NCBI GenBank assembly: GCA_965231865.1
Contig: CBDDOJ010000002.1
Location: 1,426,001 to 1,490,000 of the forward strand
From: WTGA01 sp965231865
GTDB taxonomy: Bacteria > Pseudomonadota > Gammaproteobacteria > Arenicellales > Poriferihabitantaceae
DNA length: 64,000 nucleotides
Reading direction: 5' to 3'
The notes below the pieces were generated by a model, which worked only from the letters and a program-made list of their open reading frames with translations, ran no database searches and had not been told where the DNA came from. A program made the translations under genes and the position numbers. Shown one piece after another: positions 49,001 to 56,739 of the stretch (position 1 is the first letter of the stretch; each line of letters starts with the position of its first letter).

Positions 49001-50373
49001 CCATTCGGGGTGTCGCCTTCTTCCACGATAAGGTGAGCGTTGGTCCCGGATATCCCGAACGAGTTGATCCCCGCCAGTCGACGCCGCCCATCGCGTTGTG
49101 GAAATTCCATCATGGATGAAGTCACGTGCACGGGAAGTCGGTCCCAGTCGATACCCGGATGGGGGTTGTGGAAGTGCAGGTGCTTCGGAATCACTTTTCT
49201 CTGCATCACCAGCACGGCCTTGATCAGACCGGCAATCCCCGCAGCGGACTCCAGGTGGCCGACGTTGGTCTTCACCGAACCGACCAGCAGCGGGCAGCGG
49301 GCTTTGCGGTTTCTGCCGTAGACTGCGGCGACGGCGTCGATTTCTATGGGGTCCCCCACCGACGTTCCGGTCCCGTGCGCTTCCAGGTAATCCACTTCCG
49401 TTGCAGCGATTCCAGCCTGGACAAGGGCCGTTTCGATTACCTGCTCCAATGCCGGTGTGTGGGGAACCGTCAATCCGCTGCTGGCTCCACCATGATTGAC
49501 CGCCGAGCCCCGAATGACTCCCCAGATCCGATCGCCACTGGCCTTTGCTTCCCGCAGCCGCTTGAGAACAACGACCCCGCAGCCCTCGCCCCGGACATAC
49601 CCGTTCGCGGACGCATCGAATGCCTTGCACTGTCCATCCTCAGAGAGCATCATGGATTCCGCACGAAGTTCGAATACCCGGCCGTTCAGAATTGCCTGGA
49701 CCCCGCCTGCAATGGCCAGGTCCGCCTTGCCCTGCTGGAGGTCTGACACCGCGTCGTGTACCGACACCAGGGACGACGCGCACGCGGCGTCTACCGCCTT
49801 CGCCGGTCCCATCAGACCCAGAACAAAAGAGACCCGGCCGCTGGTACCGTTCAAATTGGTCCCGCTCAGAGCGTAGAGGCAAGAGGCCGCCTCCGCGGGT
49901 TTGTCCGACTCCACTACCAGCATCCTGTACTCGTCGTTGCTGATTCCGGTATAGACTCCGGTACGGCTGCCTTTCAGTTGGTCCGGATTGATCCCTGCGT
50001 CTTCCAGGGCCTGCCAGCTGGTTTCCAGCATCATTCGTTGTTGTGGATCCAGAAACCGGGCTTCCACCGGCGATATCCGGAAGAATCCTGCGTCAAACTG
50101 GTCAATGTCATCCACATAGGCGCAGTAACGGCAAGCGCCGGGTGGATTCGGAGTATTCGAAAAAAGATCATCCACACGTGGATTGCCCGAACCCGGGAGG
50201 ATTTCAGAGACCGCGTTTCCGCCGGATTCGAGGAGGTCCCAAAAAGCCGAAATACCTGGTGCGCCGGGAAATCTGCACGCCATTCCCACGATTGCAATGG
50301 GCTCGGCGGGCGGGTTCATCCCGGCATCCCGTTTCGGCTCCACGGAAAGATCTGTATCCCTGTCTTGCTTCAT
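40036..50373 (-). CDS. Type I polyketide synthase, KS-AT-DH-cMT-ER-KR-ACP-KS-AT0
   Basis: This 3445-residue megasynthase has these domains: KS1 (25-450; C198, H333, H373), AT1 (585-870; GHSVG at S680, AFHS at 784-787 pointing to malonyl-CoA), DH (960-1250; H991, D1163), C-methyltransferase (about 1440-1670; EVGAGTGS), ER (about 1900-2205), KR (about 2215-2460), ACP1 (S2529 in DSL), KS2 (2597-3015; C2762, H2897, H2937) and a second AT (3150-3420). The first module should make fully reduced, methylated chains, perhaps iteratively. In the KR the usual catalytic Tyr is H2366. The second AT has GMGSG (3241-3245) instead of GHSxG and lacks about 70 residues with the AFH motif, so it is dead. No ACP, TE or docking domain follows. 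A discrete ACP, a PPTase and a hydrolase are encoded nearby. Confidence 0.93.
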   Translation of the reverse strand: MKQDRDTDLSVEPKRDAGMNPPAEPIAIVGMACRFPGAPGISAFWDLLESGGNAVSEILPGSGNPRVDDLFSNTPNPPGACRYCAYVDDIDQFDAGFFRISPVEARFLDPQQRMMLETSWQALEDAGINPDQLKGSRTGVYTGISNDEYRMLVVESDKPAEAASCLYALSGTNLNGTSGRVSFVLGLMGPAKAVDAACASSLVSVHDAVSDLQQGKADLAIAGGVQAILNGRVFELRAESMMLSEDGQCKAFDASANGYVRGEGCGVVVLKRLREAKASGDRIWGVIRGSAVNHGGASSGLTVPHTPALEQVIETALVQAGIAATEVDYLEAHGTGTSVGDPIEIDAVAAVYGRNRKARCPLLVGSVKTNVGHLESAAGIAGLIKAVLVMQRKVIPKHLHFHNPHPGIDWDRLPVHVTSSMMEFPQRDGRRRLAGINSFGISGTNAHLIVEEGDTPNGAPYGPHQVVGSAQAVRTSLPSIVKDLPLPEEKFPPRATRLLPLSGKSERALRELGKRYLAWLKEQTGELAAPCIDSGALLSDMAWTAWAGRSHFDHRAGVVFHDAGSLQNRLENLVESGKGERQLPKTKVAFAYTGQGSQWVGMGAALYESEPVARAVLDRCEEVFRSERGTSLLDVMFHGKGEGKLDDTAWEQPALYALECALTALWGSVGVVPGVVVGHSVGELAAAQAAGVYSLEDGMRFAIVRGALLSATAPGAMSAVFASPEQVAWVVKAINASSAGVGLGISADNGNHQVVSGPVDQIESLLKRCESEGFRARRLNTARAFHSALLEPALDALEASLHGVEIKPPTLTVVSNLTGRTVGADQTLDGAYWRRHAREAVAFAKGVRTLAELGVDLVVELGPRPLLGAMVLSAWPESAQTPAPAVVPSLCPPSAEASEPTRGEDFMAGVAQVYQAGLPIRFEGLFPGEERRRISIPGYPFQRERYWIGTTKRRRPGTGHPLLGGRHESASGEVTYETDVFPSDPEWMSDHRVFGRVIAPAALYGAMAASAGLFEGSGAVIVEDIQLHNALVFTEEDPGERTDEESRRLQVVLGSAGEAASRRVHIYSKGREEGWTVHVEGRIALGTPLPESGGQVDLDRLKAGLSPVDVPNYYRSRSATGIDLGPSFRTLGRVWSRPGEALGEVSLPEPGQNELDIHPLVLDGCFQVVAAARNPGGAEGETTYLPFGWERFWLTGRLPEKVICHVRMGEASQGEKVEADEPLEVLSGELRIYDPDGTLLGGLSGYTVKRATRAALLATVEGVQELLYEVVWRENALVPGLVAADFLPSPKTVAAGSGLLSGYLEEEGVGRDDRSALLWDLERWARSRALATLEELGWKRKVGAGIDPESLRQRLEVGEAHKRLFRRMLEMLAKSGVLEEKDGGFVVKIGTDDRLPDEIPDDIEKFVAGMTEHYPHGSTEIGLFRRCGAGLAGVLRAQSDPLTLLFSSGNPTPADLYLKAPVARAANRILKETIQALVSRRPEGRRLRVIEVGAGTGSATAAILPELPEGQFDYLYTDISAGFFSEAEARFDSVSIEYRPLDIEKDPIGQGFDANAYDLLIASNVLHATRYLEETLAHCRRLLAPSGQLVALENLSGQGWMDLTFGQLDGWWRFADHYRPHHALASPAVWRRALGDAGFGEVEILGVDESDSTAFPDKGVLVAQGPADVLEPPGVWVLAADDGGLATGLASELAARNQSVLVVGGEPSKPGVPRTAGAGVTVVAVEMEQRESWCSLIQDLPPDVPFNGVVHLVALDGHGAESTSEEIAKDVRRAGASALAMVQGISDANATPGRGVWFLTRGAQLLEREPTAGLAGAVLWGFGKAVALEASELQSRMIDLDPAKTGPVPDLVNELLYPDPENHIAYRSGRRQVARLVRANTETERLTLPDESAWVLAPDPDGVFEKPGIKPLPPRPLGPKEVRVSVEASGLNFWDVFRSLGFIEEGDLGREMCGHVLDVGADASSICVGDHVVGLGFGAFASEMVTREELVALAPPGISVTKLATVPSAFVSAALSYEFSGLKRGDRVLTHAGAGGVGLAAIQLAQAAGAEVFATASAPKQAYLRSLGVENVFDSRQTAFGKEILEKTDGAGVDVVLNSLTGEGFIDASLSCLAKGGRFVEMARRDILSEEEMAAARPDVAYAILELDVMKKTVPARVGRVLRDVMERIATGELKPLIHSRWPLAEAGAALRFMRSARHLGKIVLAAPPLTGGRLRQDRTYLVTGGLGGIGCAVAHWLAECGAGVIVLNGRRPPDPEVEAAINSLRERGFTVRVELADVADAPSVDKMLARIARDLPPLGGVIHSVGVLSDGALTNQSWERFEEVLWPKILGAWHLHRATVDLDLDLFILFSSRVGVMGNPGQANHASANAFLDQLAIHRRALGLPGQAIAWGAWSEIGEAAEQRERIERQRAARGGRWFTPQQGIRAFDRLVRQDVTNSVVMSMDWQVFEEAVEDRPPLLEDLLSTTSETGVDSPALANDLISRFQGAPAAEREGLLVSFLQQELQAVLRLPTAPEPTVGFFDLGMDSLMAVELRNRLNRAFADTYTASNTVVFDYPDIAVLARHLSTELSEVSPAPVLQTQPEPEREPTGRPEEKQIAIVGMACRFPGSPDISTYWRQLEAGTDAVAEGRRDSGPWDGILGDPAAEEAIYRRGGFVDGLDQFDARFFGIRPIEARMMDPRQRLLLETSWQALEDAGMDPSARKGTRTGVYVGLGASEYRDLVAGSGQDDSYLGTAPSVTIGRIAFALGLMGPAVPLDMTCASSLVAVHQAAASLRGGEVDLALAGGVHAVLSPSITRFMSEFGMLSKQGQCRTFDAAADGFVRGEGCGVVILKRLSDAKADGDLIWGVVKGSAVNQNGASAALTVPNGTAQEQVLEEALSQAGVPPSEVDYLEVHATGSPLGDPIEVRAAAAVYGKGRAADRPLLLGTVKTNIGHLESAAGIAGLIKVLLAMKHGIIPKHLHFQTPNPHMPWNELPVRVTSKKMDWPLAPDHPPRAGVSAFAISGTNAHIVVEGYGMPETPFPASPTPHPPAGSAKRIGVSLPEPVQESSAAEEVSPRRMRLLPLSGKSDDALRELAARYLSWLDDCTAAFFSENIPQPVLSDMAWTAGTGRSHFGHRAGILFEDTESLKENLVKLCASAGSHRPRRAEKVAFVYPDENSCWTGMGEVLYESEPVVRAILDHCDEVLRIQRGISLLDVMFGRSEGLGTPAWTQPATYSLECALTALWSSVGVRPNAVLGMGSGEISAAQAAGVLTLEEGLRFAAHRGSLMEGLAGGGKPDTGGLDELEAALEEVVTASPSLVLVNQVTGRVVEAGETLDGAHWRRQACEPAAFTGCVETLAGLGVEVVVEVGPDGVLGPKVSSAWPKPADPAGTATNEAGTPAVLSSMSPSSVNGCGFVENVARGYEAGLPLDFTGLFAGQERRRMSLPGYPFQRQRFWFPSH

Positions 50374-50945
50374 TGGGTTGACCGCTTACGAGAAATTCAC
50401 TTTGTGAGCGTAGTATGTACCATGAATTGGGCTCATGACATAATTTTGGTGTATTTTCAGGAGGACACGCATGTTTTTCGGGAGAGTTTTTCGCTGGCGT
50501 GTTGTGGGGTTCCACGATTCTTCCGGCGACCGGCAACGGTGGACAAAGCGGAAGCATCCCTGGGGCCGGCCGGATACCATGGAGTGGGGTGCGGGATTCA
50601 ACCGGGCTTCTTCATCGTACCCAGGGCCGCTTTTTTCTGCAGCCACCGTGCAGGACTGCCCCGGTTTCCCTGAAAACCCGGTCCGCAGAAAAATCGGCAA
50701 TCTTACTGCTACTCGGCTAAAATCATGTTTTGGCGGGTATGGCCGGGTATGGCCGGGTATGGCCGGGTATTTCTTCGCTTGATTGACGTTCTCCCGACAG
50801 TTAAAAAACAACAACATGATGATCCTGTGAATAGGTGGTAACTTCTATTGAAACAAGCAGACAATCCACCGGGTCCATTCACTTCCCCCTGCTATGGGGA
50901 TATCTTCACTTTGGGGGAGATTCCTCCGGGAAAACCGGGGGTCAG
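50374..50945. promoter_or_regulatory. Divergent intergenic region between PKS and hydrolase
   Basis: These 572 bases carry the promoters of the PKS (minus) and the hydrolase (plus). The notable content is a four-unit 10-bp tandem repeat, listed separately. No gene is recognisable. Confidence 0.45.
50731..50770. repeat. Tandem repeat of a 10-bp unit
   Basis: Three perfect copies of GGCCGGGTAT are preceded by one imperfect copy (TGGCGGGTAT). They lie between the PKS and hydrolase genes, 358 bases upstream of the PKS start. A 10-bp period places every copy on the same helix face, which suits cooperative protein binding; replication slippage is the simpler alternative. Confidence 0.75.
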
Positions 50946-51857
50946 ATGACGATTTCAGAAAAAGTCTGGAAAATCCCCGAACCGGTTTTCATCCACGAAG
51001 TACGCATGGAGGATGGCACCGTAATCATCCTGCGTCGCCATGGAAATACGGCGGGTCCCAGGCTTGTCCTTTGTCACGGCAACGGTCTTGCAACCGACTT
51101 CTACTACCCGTTCTGGTCATTGCTCACGGAAGATTTCGATCTCATCCTTTATGATCTCAGAAACCACGGCTGGAACGCGGTCAGTTCCCAGAAGGCACAC
51201 AATATCCCGACTTTCGTGGAAGACCACGACCGTATTCTCGAAGCCATAGACAGCTACTTTGGCAGGAAGACCCAGATCGGCGTCTTTCACTCTGTTTCAG
51301 CATTGACGACACTTCTTTCGCCTACCCACGGCACGGGATTTTCCGCCCGCATTCTGTTCGACCCGCCGGTGTGCAAGCCGGATGAACGTCCTGAGGAATT
51401 CGATGTGGCCACCAGACGTTGCATTGAGATGACCCAGCGCCGCACGGATTGGTTCGAGTCCATTGAAGAATGCGTGGATTTTCTGCGCTATATCCCAACC
51501 TTCAGCCGGGTCGTCCCCGGAGCTTTTGAACTGTACGCAAGTTCCACGCTTCGTGCATGCGCGAACGGGCGGGGTTATGAACTGCGGTGCCCCCGAGACT
51601 ACGAAGCGCAGGTGTTCTATCATGCCAGGGCTTTCGCCGTCATGGTGGAATTCGAGAAGTTTCGCTGCCCGACGAAAGTCATTGGAGCAGACCCCACCTT
51701 GCCGCATTCGTTTCTTCCTACTGTCGACCTGAGTCGCCTGTTGCACGTGGATTATGATTTCCTTCCCGGGGCGACGCACCTGCTTCAACTCGAACAGCCG
51801 AAGGAATGCGTAAGGATGATGCGGGATTTTCTGGAACTCCACCACCTCCTGGATTGA
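50946..51857 (+). CDS. Alpha/beta-hydrolase
   Basis: This 303-residue protein has an alpha/beta-hydrolase core: CHGNG (43-47) as oxyanion segment, an FHSVSA elbow with S116, and a late GATHLL with the likely catalytic histidine. The usual glycine two residues after the nucleophile is a serine. ATG at 50946 follows GGGGG by four bases and starts the conserved sequence; a longer frame begins at 50835. Its place beside a PKS with no thioesterase suggests chain release or product hydrolysis, as an inference from position only. Confidence 0.78.
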   Translation: MTISEKVWKIPEPVFIHEVRMEDGTVIILRRHGNTAGPRLVLCHGNGLATDFYYPFWSLLTEDFDLILYDLRNHGWNAVSSQKAHNIPTFVEDHDRILEAIDSYFGRKTQIGVFHSVSALTTLLSPTHGTGFSARILFDPPVCKPDERPEEFDVATRRCIEMTQRRTDWFESIEECVDFLRYIPTFSRVVPGAFELYASSTLRACANGRGYELRCPRDYEAQVFYHARAFAVMVEFEKFRCPTKVIGADPTLPHSFLPTVDLSRLLHVDYDFLPGATHLLQLEQPKECVRMMRDFLELHHLLD

Positions 51858-52047
51858 TGGGCGGATTGTTCAGGGTTCAAAACCAACGTTGGGGCCTTGT
51901 AGCGAGTGGGGTTGCTCTTCAAAGCGGAGGCGGGGGAGCAAAAGGGGACATTTTCGAATTGCATTGACACGCTGCACTCCGACCGGGGTCCGGGCAAGCG
52001 GGGCGCGGCAACATCCCCTATACCCGGATATTGCCCGCTTCAAGTGC

Positions 52048-52842
52048 TCAATCGCTGGATATCGGGCTCCTCCATTCACCCTTCGGGCAAGGGACCGGGT
52101 CCAGTTCGTGAGCCAGGGTGGCCGCAAAATCCGGGTTGCCCAGATTTTCGAGTTTCCAGGTGACAGCGGGCAAATGGGGAAATTGAAACAGGCTGTTTCT
52201 TGCGCCGAGTCGCATGGTGGGCGGAACCTCGAACCGGGAGGGGTCCAGGGAAAAACCCGTTCCGAGGGCCTTGATCAGTGCTTCCTTGAGGGTCCAGAGC
52301 ATAAAGAAAAAATGATTCTTTTCGTTCTCTCCCACCAAGGAAAGGTCTTTTTGTTCGCACGGGCCAAATACCATCCTGCCGATTCCCTCGAGATCGATGC
52401 GGGGGGTGCGTTCCTCCACATCCACGCCGAGCCGCCCCCGGGGCGCAATGCCAATCAGTCCATGTTTCCCGCTGTGGCTGACATTGAAGCTGATAGAGGC
52501 CGGCACCCCTCCTGTCAGGGCAAAAGGCTTTCCATGCCGGGTGGTGCCGAATGCGAGTTGTGCGTTCCTGCAATCGAGCTGTCGGCACAGGAGAGACCGC
52601 AGGGCAGCACGGCAAAGGGCGAATTCCCGTCGGGGACGGTGGTACCGGTATCGGCGCCAGCGGTCCCGTTCATCCCCGTCAAGCCACGACAGGGCGTGGG
52701 TTTCACAATCTGCCCGGGGGGTCAGGTCAACATGTACAACCCGGGCATCACCCGTCTCACAGAACTCGTTGGCCCAGAAAACGTTGGCAGGCATCGCGAA
52801 CAGGGTTTGAGGAGTGCGGGCCTTACCTTCCGGATGCCTCAA
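52048..52842 (-). CDS. Sfp-type 4'-phosphopantetheinyl transferase
   Basis: This 264-residue protein has the Sfp-family motifs FNVSHSG (119-125), GVDVE (139-143) with metal-binding acids, and WTLKEA (183-188). It loads the phosphopantetheine arm on carrier proteins and so can activate ACP1 of the PKS and the discrete ACP. It is encoded 117 bases downstream of the discrete ACP on the same strand. ATG at 52842 or 52794; the second begins closer to conserved sequence. Confidence 0.9.
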   Translation of the reverse strand: MRHPEGKARTPQTLFAMPANVFWANEFCETGDARVVHVDLTPRADCETHALSWLDGDERDRWRRYRYHRPRREFALCRAALRSLLCRQLDCRNAQLAFGTTRHGKPFALTGGVPASISFNVSHSGKHGLIGIAPRGRLGVDVEERTPRIDLEGIGRMVFGPCEQKDLSLVGENEKNHFFFMLWTLKEALIKALGTGFSLDPSRFEVPPTMRLGARNSLFQFPHLPAVTWKLENLGNPDFAATLAHELDPVPCPKGEWRSPISSD

Positions 52843-52959
52843 ACCCAGGCATCAGCCAGACAACGCCAGCTCCCGGCTTTCGGGCAGCAGGTCGGTATCT
52901 GCGGTTACCGTTCGGAACACGGTTCAGTCTTCACAGGGCGGGGTCCGGACGGTAAGAGT

Positions 52960-53181
52960 TCAACCCTCAAGATGGTTGATTAGGTCTCTCAGGCTGGAAA
53001 AATTCGCAGCGTCTTCAGGAGTGATGTTCGCAGAGAATTCCTGGTTGACAGTTTTCAGAAAATTGACACCATCCATGGAGTTCACTCCAAGATCACTGAT
53101 ATTTGCGTCCAGGTCCGATCGGTCAGAAAGGCCCAGATGTTCCTCGGCGAGGTCTCCAACACGTTTTTCAATAGAGGTCAT
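52960..53181 (-). CDS. Discrete acyl carrier protein
   Basis: This 73-residue protein has the carrier-protein fold sequence with S35 in GVNSMDG, where most carry DSL. The serine that takes phosphopantetheine is present. AAGGAGAT lies nine bases before the ATG, a strong ribosome site. It is next to a PPTase and near a PKS whose last KS has no carrier, so it is a candidate trans-acting ACP. It is too divergent from AcpP to be the fatty-acid carrier. Confidence 0.88.
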   Translation of the reverse strand: MTSIEKRVGDLAEEHLGLSDRSDLDANISDLGVNSMDGVNFLKTVNQEFSANITPEDAANFSSLRDLINHLEG

Positions 53182-53711
53182 TGATATTTTATCTCCTTAG
53201 GAAAAAATTTCTGTTATCAGATTAATGAAGGAATGCATTGTAATTCAGGGGGATGGGGTAGTCAAAAATTTTGTGAGGCCCCGGCAATTCCCACCGGAAA
53301 ATACTGTCCGCCCTGCAAGGGAAAAATTACGGAGTTTCCTGCGGACAGGGTTGTCAGGGGGAATGGAAACCAGTCCGGGCATCGGGGGTGTCGGGAGTGT
53401 TGCTGAAAGAAGCGAACCGCCGGGCGCCATCCCCGGGAGGGTTGTCTTCTTCGTATTGCTTCACCTGAATGATGAAATCAATACTATAAGAGGTTGTTTT
53501 TTTAATAAAGTTTGAGGCTGGATTTTTCGGTCCCCTCGAACCGCTTGATTCTTCCATTCGTCAGGCCGGGAGAGGGTGGCCGGGAAGGGGAACGGATGGC
53601 AACGGGAGTGACTTCCGTTGCCTGGTGGCTACGACACCGTGGGTGAAGGGGGTTGTGGAGGACGCGGGACTTCCGGGTTGTCCACCGGGTTTTATGGGAA
53701 CCTTTCGGTTT
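53182..53711. other. 530-base gap between the discrete ACP and the dehydrogenase
   Basis: All flanking genes are on the minus strand, so this holds the promoter of the ACP-PPTase pair. No protein-like open frame or perfect palindrome was recognised. The T-rich stretch around 53490-53510 could be part of that promoter. Confidence 0.35.
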
Positions 53712-54854
53712 TCAGTTTGCCGTTTGAGCAGGGGGCTCATCCGGTTGAAAAGGATCCAGACGGCCATATCGATCACGGTGCCAGTTCACATTGCCGTTCA
53801 TTTGGGCGATACCGGTGATTCTTTTCAGATAGTGCCCCACCGCCATGTCATCGGTCATTCCCATGCCTCCATGGAGCTGGATGCCTTCTTTCCCCACAAG
53901 GCGGCCCTGTTCGGCAATGTGCACTTTGGCCGCAGAAATCTCCCGCATGCGTTTCGTAGCAGGCAGGTTCCCGTCCGCTGCCAGCACCGCGCTTTCAGCC
54001 ATGGATTGCGCCAACTGGCATCGGACATAGAGGTCGACAATGCGATGCTGCAGCACGGGCATCTGGCTCAAGGTCTGTCCGAACTGTTCACGTTGTTTCA
54101 TGTAGTTCAGGGTCTGGTGATGGATCTCCCACATCATCATCGAGGCTTCGGCGCACAGTAATGCGGTTTCGATATCCTGCACCGTGGCAATGTTTTGCCC
54201 GGTACCCCCGGGAAGGACCAGATCCTGGCCAAGCGTGACGTCGGATAATTCGATATCCGCAGCCCGCCCCCCGTCGTACATCTTGTAGGGTCTTTTTATT
54301 ACGCCACGGGAGTGGGACGGAACGATGAACAGCGTGACCTCTTCGTTCAGCAGGGCGCTGGCAATGAGACAGTCCGCCTGGTTGCCGAAAAGAACCAGGC
54401 GCTTGCAACCATTGAGGACATACTCATTTCCGCACTGGATGGCCCGGGTTTGTATCGGGGAGTCCGGATTTTCCTGTTCATTGAACGCACAGGCAATGAT
54501 GGCCCGGCCTTCCGCTATCTGGCGGAGATACCGCGCTTTCTGGGGGCTGCTGGCACACAAAACCAATGCCGCCCGGGCAACGCCAACGGTGGTCAGGTAC
54601 GGAGAGATGAGCAGGGCCCTGGCGAATTCCTGGCAGACCAGAGCGATGTCGAGGAGGCTCCCTCCATATCCTCCATGTTCCTCAGGAATGGCCATGCCCA
54701 GCCAGCCAAGTTCGGCGAACTTGCACCACTGGTCACGATCATATCCCTCTTCACTGCCCAGGGTCCGCTGCCGATTGCGAAATGAAAACTGCTCCGCTAC
54801 ATACCGGGATACGCTGCTTCGGATCAATTTCTGTTCTTCGCTCAGTACAAACAT
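53712..54854 (-). CDS. Acyl-CoA dehydrogenase, intact
   Basis: This 380-residue FAD enzyme has the ACAD order: helical N-domain, LGWLGMAIPEEHGGYGG, middle beta domain (residues about 120-230), and C-terminal helices with REQFGQTLSQ and QLHGGMGMTDDMAVGHYLKR. The ATG at 54854 lies 7 bases after the stop of the interrupted ACAD, so the two were a coupled pair. Paired ACADs often form heteromers acting on bulky or branched acyl-CoAs. Here they may desaturate a PKS substrate, an inference from position. Confidence 0.85.
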   Translation of the reverse strand: MFVLSEEQKLIRSSVSRYVAEQFSFRNRQRTLGSEEGYDRDQWCKFAELGWLGMAIPEEHGGYGGSLLDIALVCQEFARALLISPYLTTVGVARAALVLCASSPQKARYLRQIAEGRAIIACAFNEQENPDSPIQTRAIQCGNEYVLNGCKRLVLFGNQADCLIASALLNEEVTLFIVPSHSRGVIKRPYKMYDGGRAADIELSDVTLGQDLVLPGGTGQNIATVQDIETALLCAEASMMMWEIHHQTLNYMKQREQFGQTLSQMPVLQHRIVDLYVRCQLAQSMAESAVLAADGNLPATKRMREISAAKVHIAEQGRLVGKEGIQLHGGMGMTDDMAVGHYLKRITGIAQMNGNVNWHRDRYGRLDPFQPDEPPAQTAN

Positions 54855-55392
54855 GCCGCCCCTACAGTCCCAGTACGGCCTTGGCAATAATGTTTTTCTG
54901 GATTTCGCTGGAGCCGGCATAAATTTCTGTTTTACGGAAATTGAAATGCGCCCTGGCAATGAAGCCTGCCTGGGGCAGGGAGTCGGGAAGATGGGCAACC
55001 GAATCCGGGTCTGAACTGTCAATCACGGCATATTCCCCAGTGATGTCATGGAACAGTTCAAGGATCCGGTTTTGGATCTCGGTGCCGCGTAATTTCAGCA
55101 GTGATGCTTCGGCTCCTGCGGGCTCGGATCCGAAGAGCAGGCGATATTCCGTTAACTCCAAGGCCCGCAGTTCGATTTCACACTGGTTCAGCCGGTATCC
55201 GATATCGCCCTGGTCCGCCTGGGACTGGTTGCTTTTCCCGATGGAGTGGACAAACTGTTTCAGGCGTTCCAGGGTTCGCAGGGAGCGGGAAACTTCCGCG
55301 GTGCCGAAACGTTCCAGGCTCAACAGGTATTTGGCAATCCCCCAGCCCTGGTTTTCCTCGCCAACCCGGTTTTGCACGGGGACCCGGACATC

Positions 55393-55401
55393 CTTGAAAA
55401 A
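55393..55401. repeat. 9-bp target-site duplication, left copy
   Basis: CTTGAAAAA directly abuts the left end of the insertion sequence and is repeated at 57235-57243. Confidence 0.95.
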
Positions 55402-55421
55402 GGGTGTGCGTCAAATTTTTG
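55402..55421. repeat. Left terminal inverted repeat of the insertion sequence
   Basis: The 20 bases differ from the reverse complement of 57215-57234 at one position (A for T at the 13th base). Confidence 0.93.
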
Positions 55422-55427
55422 CAAAAT

Positions 55428-56687
55428 CTACGAATTTCCAGCCCTATCGTACCAAAAATCATCAAACCGGTTGCTGATTACGCACGCTCGAAGCGCCGCG
55501 ATTTTGTTTGCTCCCGCCTTGCTCCAATGCATTCCGCTGCGCTTCAAGCGAGCACCGATGACATTCTTGCACCCTGCTTCGACCGCTGCACTGGATATGC
55601 AAAGCTGTTGATCCCGAAACTTCCGGTAGCGCATCCGCTCGCGGTTTCGGTCGAAATAGCCAATCGTCGTTTTAACCTCCGGATGCTTCGATGAGAATGG
55701 TTGGAGCACTTCAATCAGTTGCTCGATATCTCCTGCTCTTAGCAGGTCAACTGTATTTTCCGCCCACAGGTTGCCAAGCTCTGTGCCATCGCCGTAGATC
55801 CGTTTTGACAGGTCCCAGATTTTTTCACAGGCGTGGAAAATATCCAGTATCTGAATCGCATCGGGAAATAATTCTGAAAATCCGTTCCAGATCCAGTGGG
55901 CGCCATCACCAATGACTACCTGTCGTTCTGCATCGTAGAATCCGCGTCGTAAAGCTTCGCGCTCAACACGCTGGACAAATGGGGCCGGTTCCCTGGCGAT
56001 GTCCGTGGTACCCGCAGTTTCAATCGCCGCGGTGTAGGTCACCGATGTCGTGTCAATCCGCGCATGGCCGTGTTCATCGAATCGATCGCACAGCCAGGCG
56101 ACGGCCACCTTCATCTCCCGGGTTTTGGAGCCACCATCCGGCTGTTTGCCGCGGACCCCCTCGACTTCCGATTGGATCATCGGCACGCCGGTGCCGTCGA
56201 CTCCCAAATACATCGTTTTGGCCGGGGCGGATTCCAATTCGATGTTGCGACGCTCGAAGTCGCTGATCTTCGCGCCCAGGCGCTCGGCACTGCGTTCAAC
56301 CTGCTTGACACTGACCTTTACCCCCGCCAGTTCATGAATCAGCAGCTGGGACTGCGCAAAGCTCTCCCTGGCCGCGCTTTGACCGATCATGCGAACCACC
56401 CCGGGGGACACGCCGCTTGAATCCAGGCCCATGGCCTGGTCTTTGGGATAAAAGCCGTGCCCGCACTGCTGGCAATGGTAATACGCCCGTTCATATTCAA
56501 TGTCCCCGACCACGGTGGTCAGCTTCCGGCTGCGGACACCCCGGTAGCGGGCCATGCAACCACACGGACAGGGGAGGAGGCTTTCGGTATGGTCAGAGGT
56601 ATCTTTATTCATGAACACTTCCAGCAACGAAGCGGCAAAATCCATGACCTCGGCTTTGATGGCGGTTTCAATCGCTTCGAAATCCAC
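55428..56687 (-). CDS. ISKra4-family transposase
   Basis: At least 419 residues. A zinc-ribbon region (PCPCGCM, YYHCQQCGHGFYP) is followed by a DDE-type core with YLGVDGTGVPM, VIGDGAHWIW and ILDIFHACEK. GTG at 56687 is the first start codon in frame, yet protein-like sequence (KRTFADETEREIVKLLG) continues upstream to 56801 with no start codon. The true product may therefore be made as a fusion with the accessory frame through slippage on an A9 run. It catalyses movement of the element. Confidence 0.88.
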   Translation of the reverse strand: MDFEAIETAIKAEVMDFAASLLEVFMNKDTSDHTESLLPCPCGCMARYRGVRSRKLTTVVGDIEYERAYYHCQQCGHGFYPKDQAMGLDSSGVSPGVVRMIGQSAARESFAQSQLLIHELAGVKVSVKQVERSAERLGAKISDFERRNIELESAPAKTMYLGVDGTGVPMIQSEVEGVRGKQPDGGSKTREMKVAVAWLCDRFDEHGHARIDTTSVTYTAAIETAGTTDIAREPAPFVQRVEREALRRGFYDAERQVVIGDGAHWIWNGFSELFPDAIQILDIFHACEKIWDLSKRIYGDGTELGNLWAENTVDLLRAGDIEQLIEVLQPFSSKHPEVKTTIGYFDRNRERMRYRKFRDQQLCISSAAVEAGCKNVIGARLKRSGMHWSKAGANKIAALRACVISNRFDDFWYDRAGNS

Positions 56688-56739
56688 GCGCTTTGAAAAA
56701 TCCTGTTCACCGAGCAGTTTAACGATCTCCCGTTCGGTT

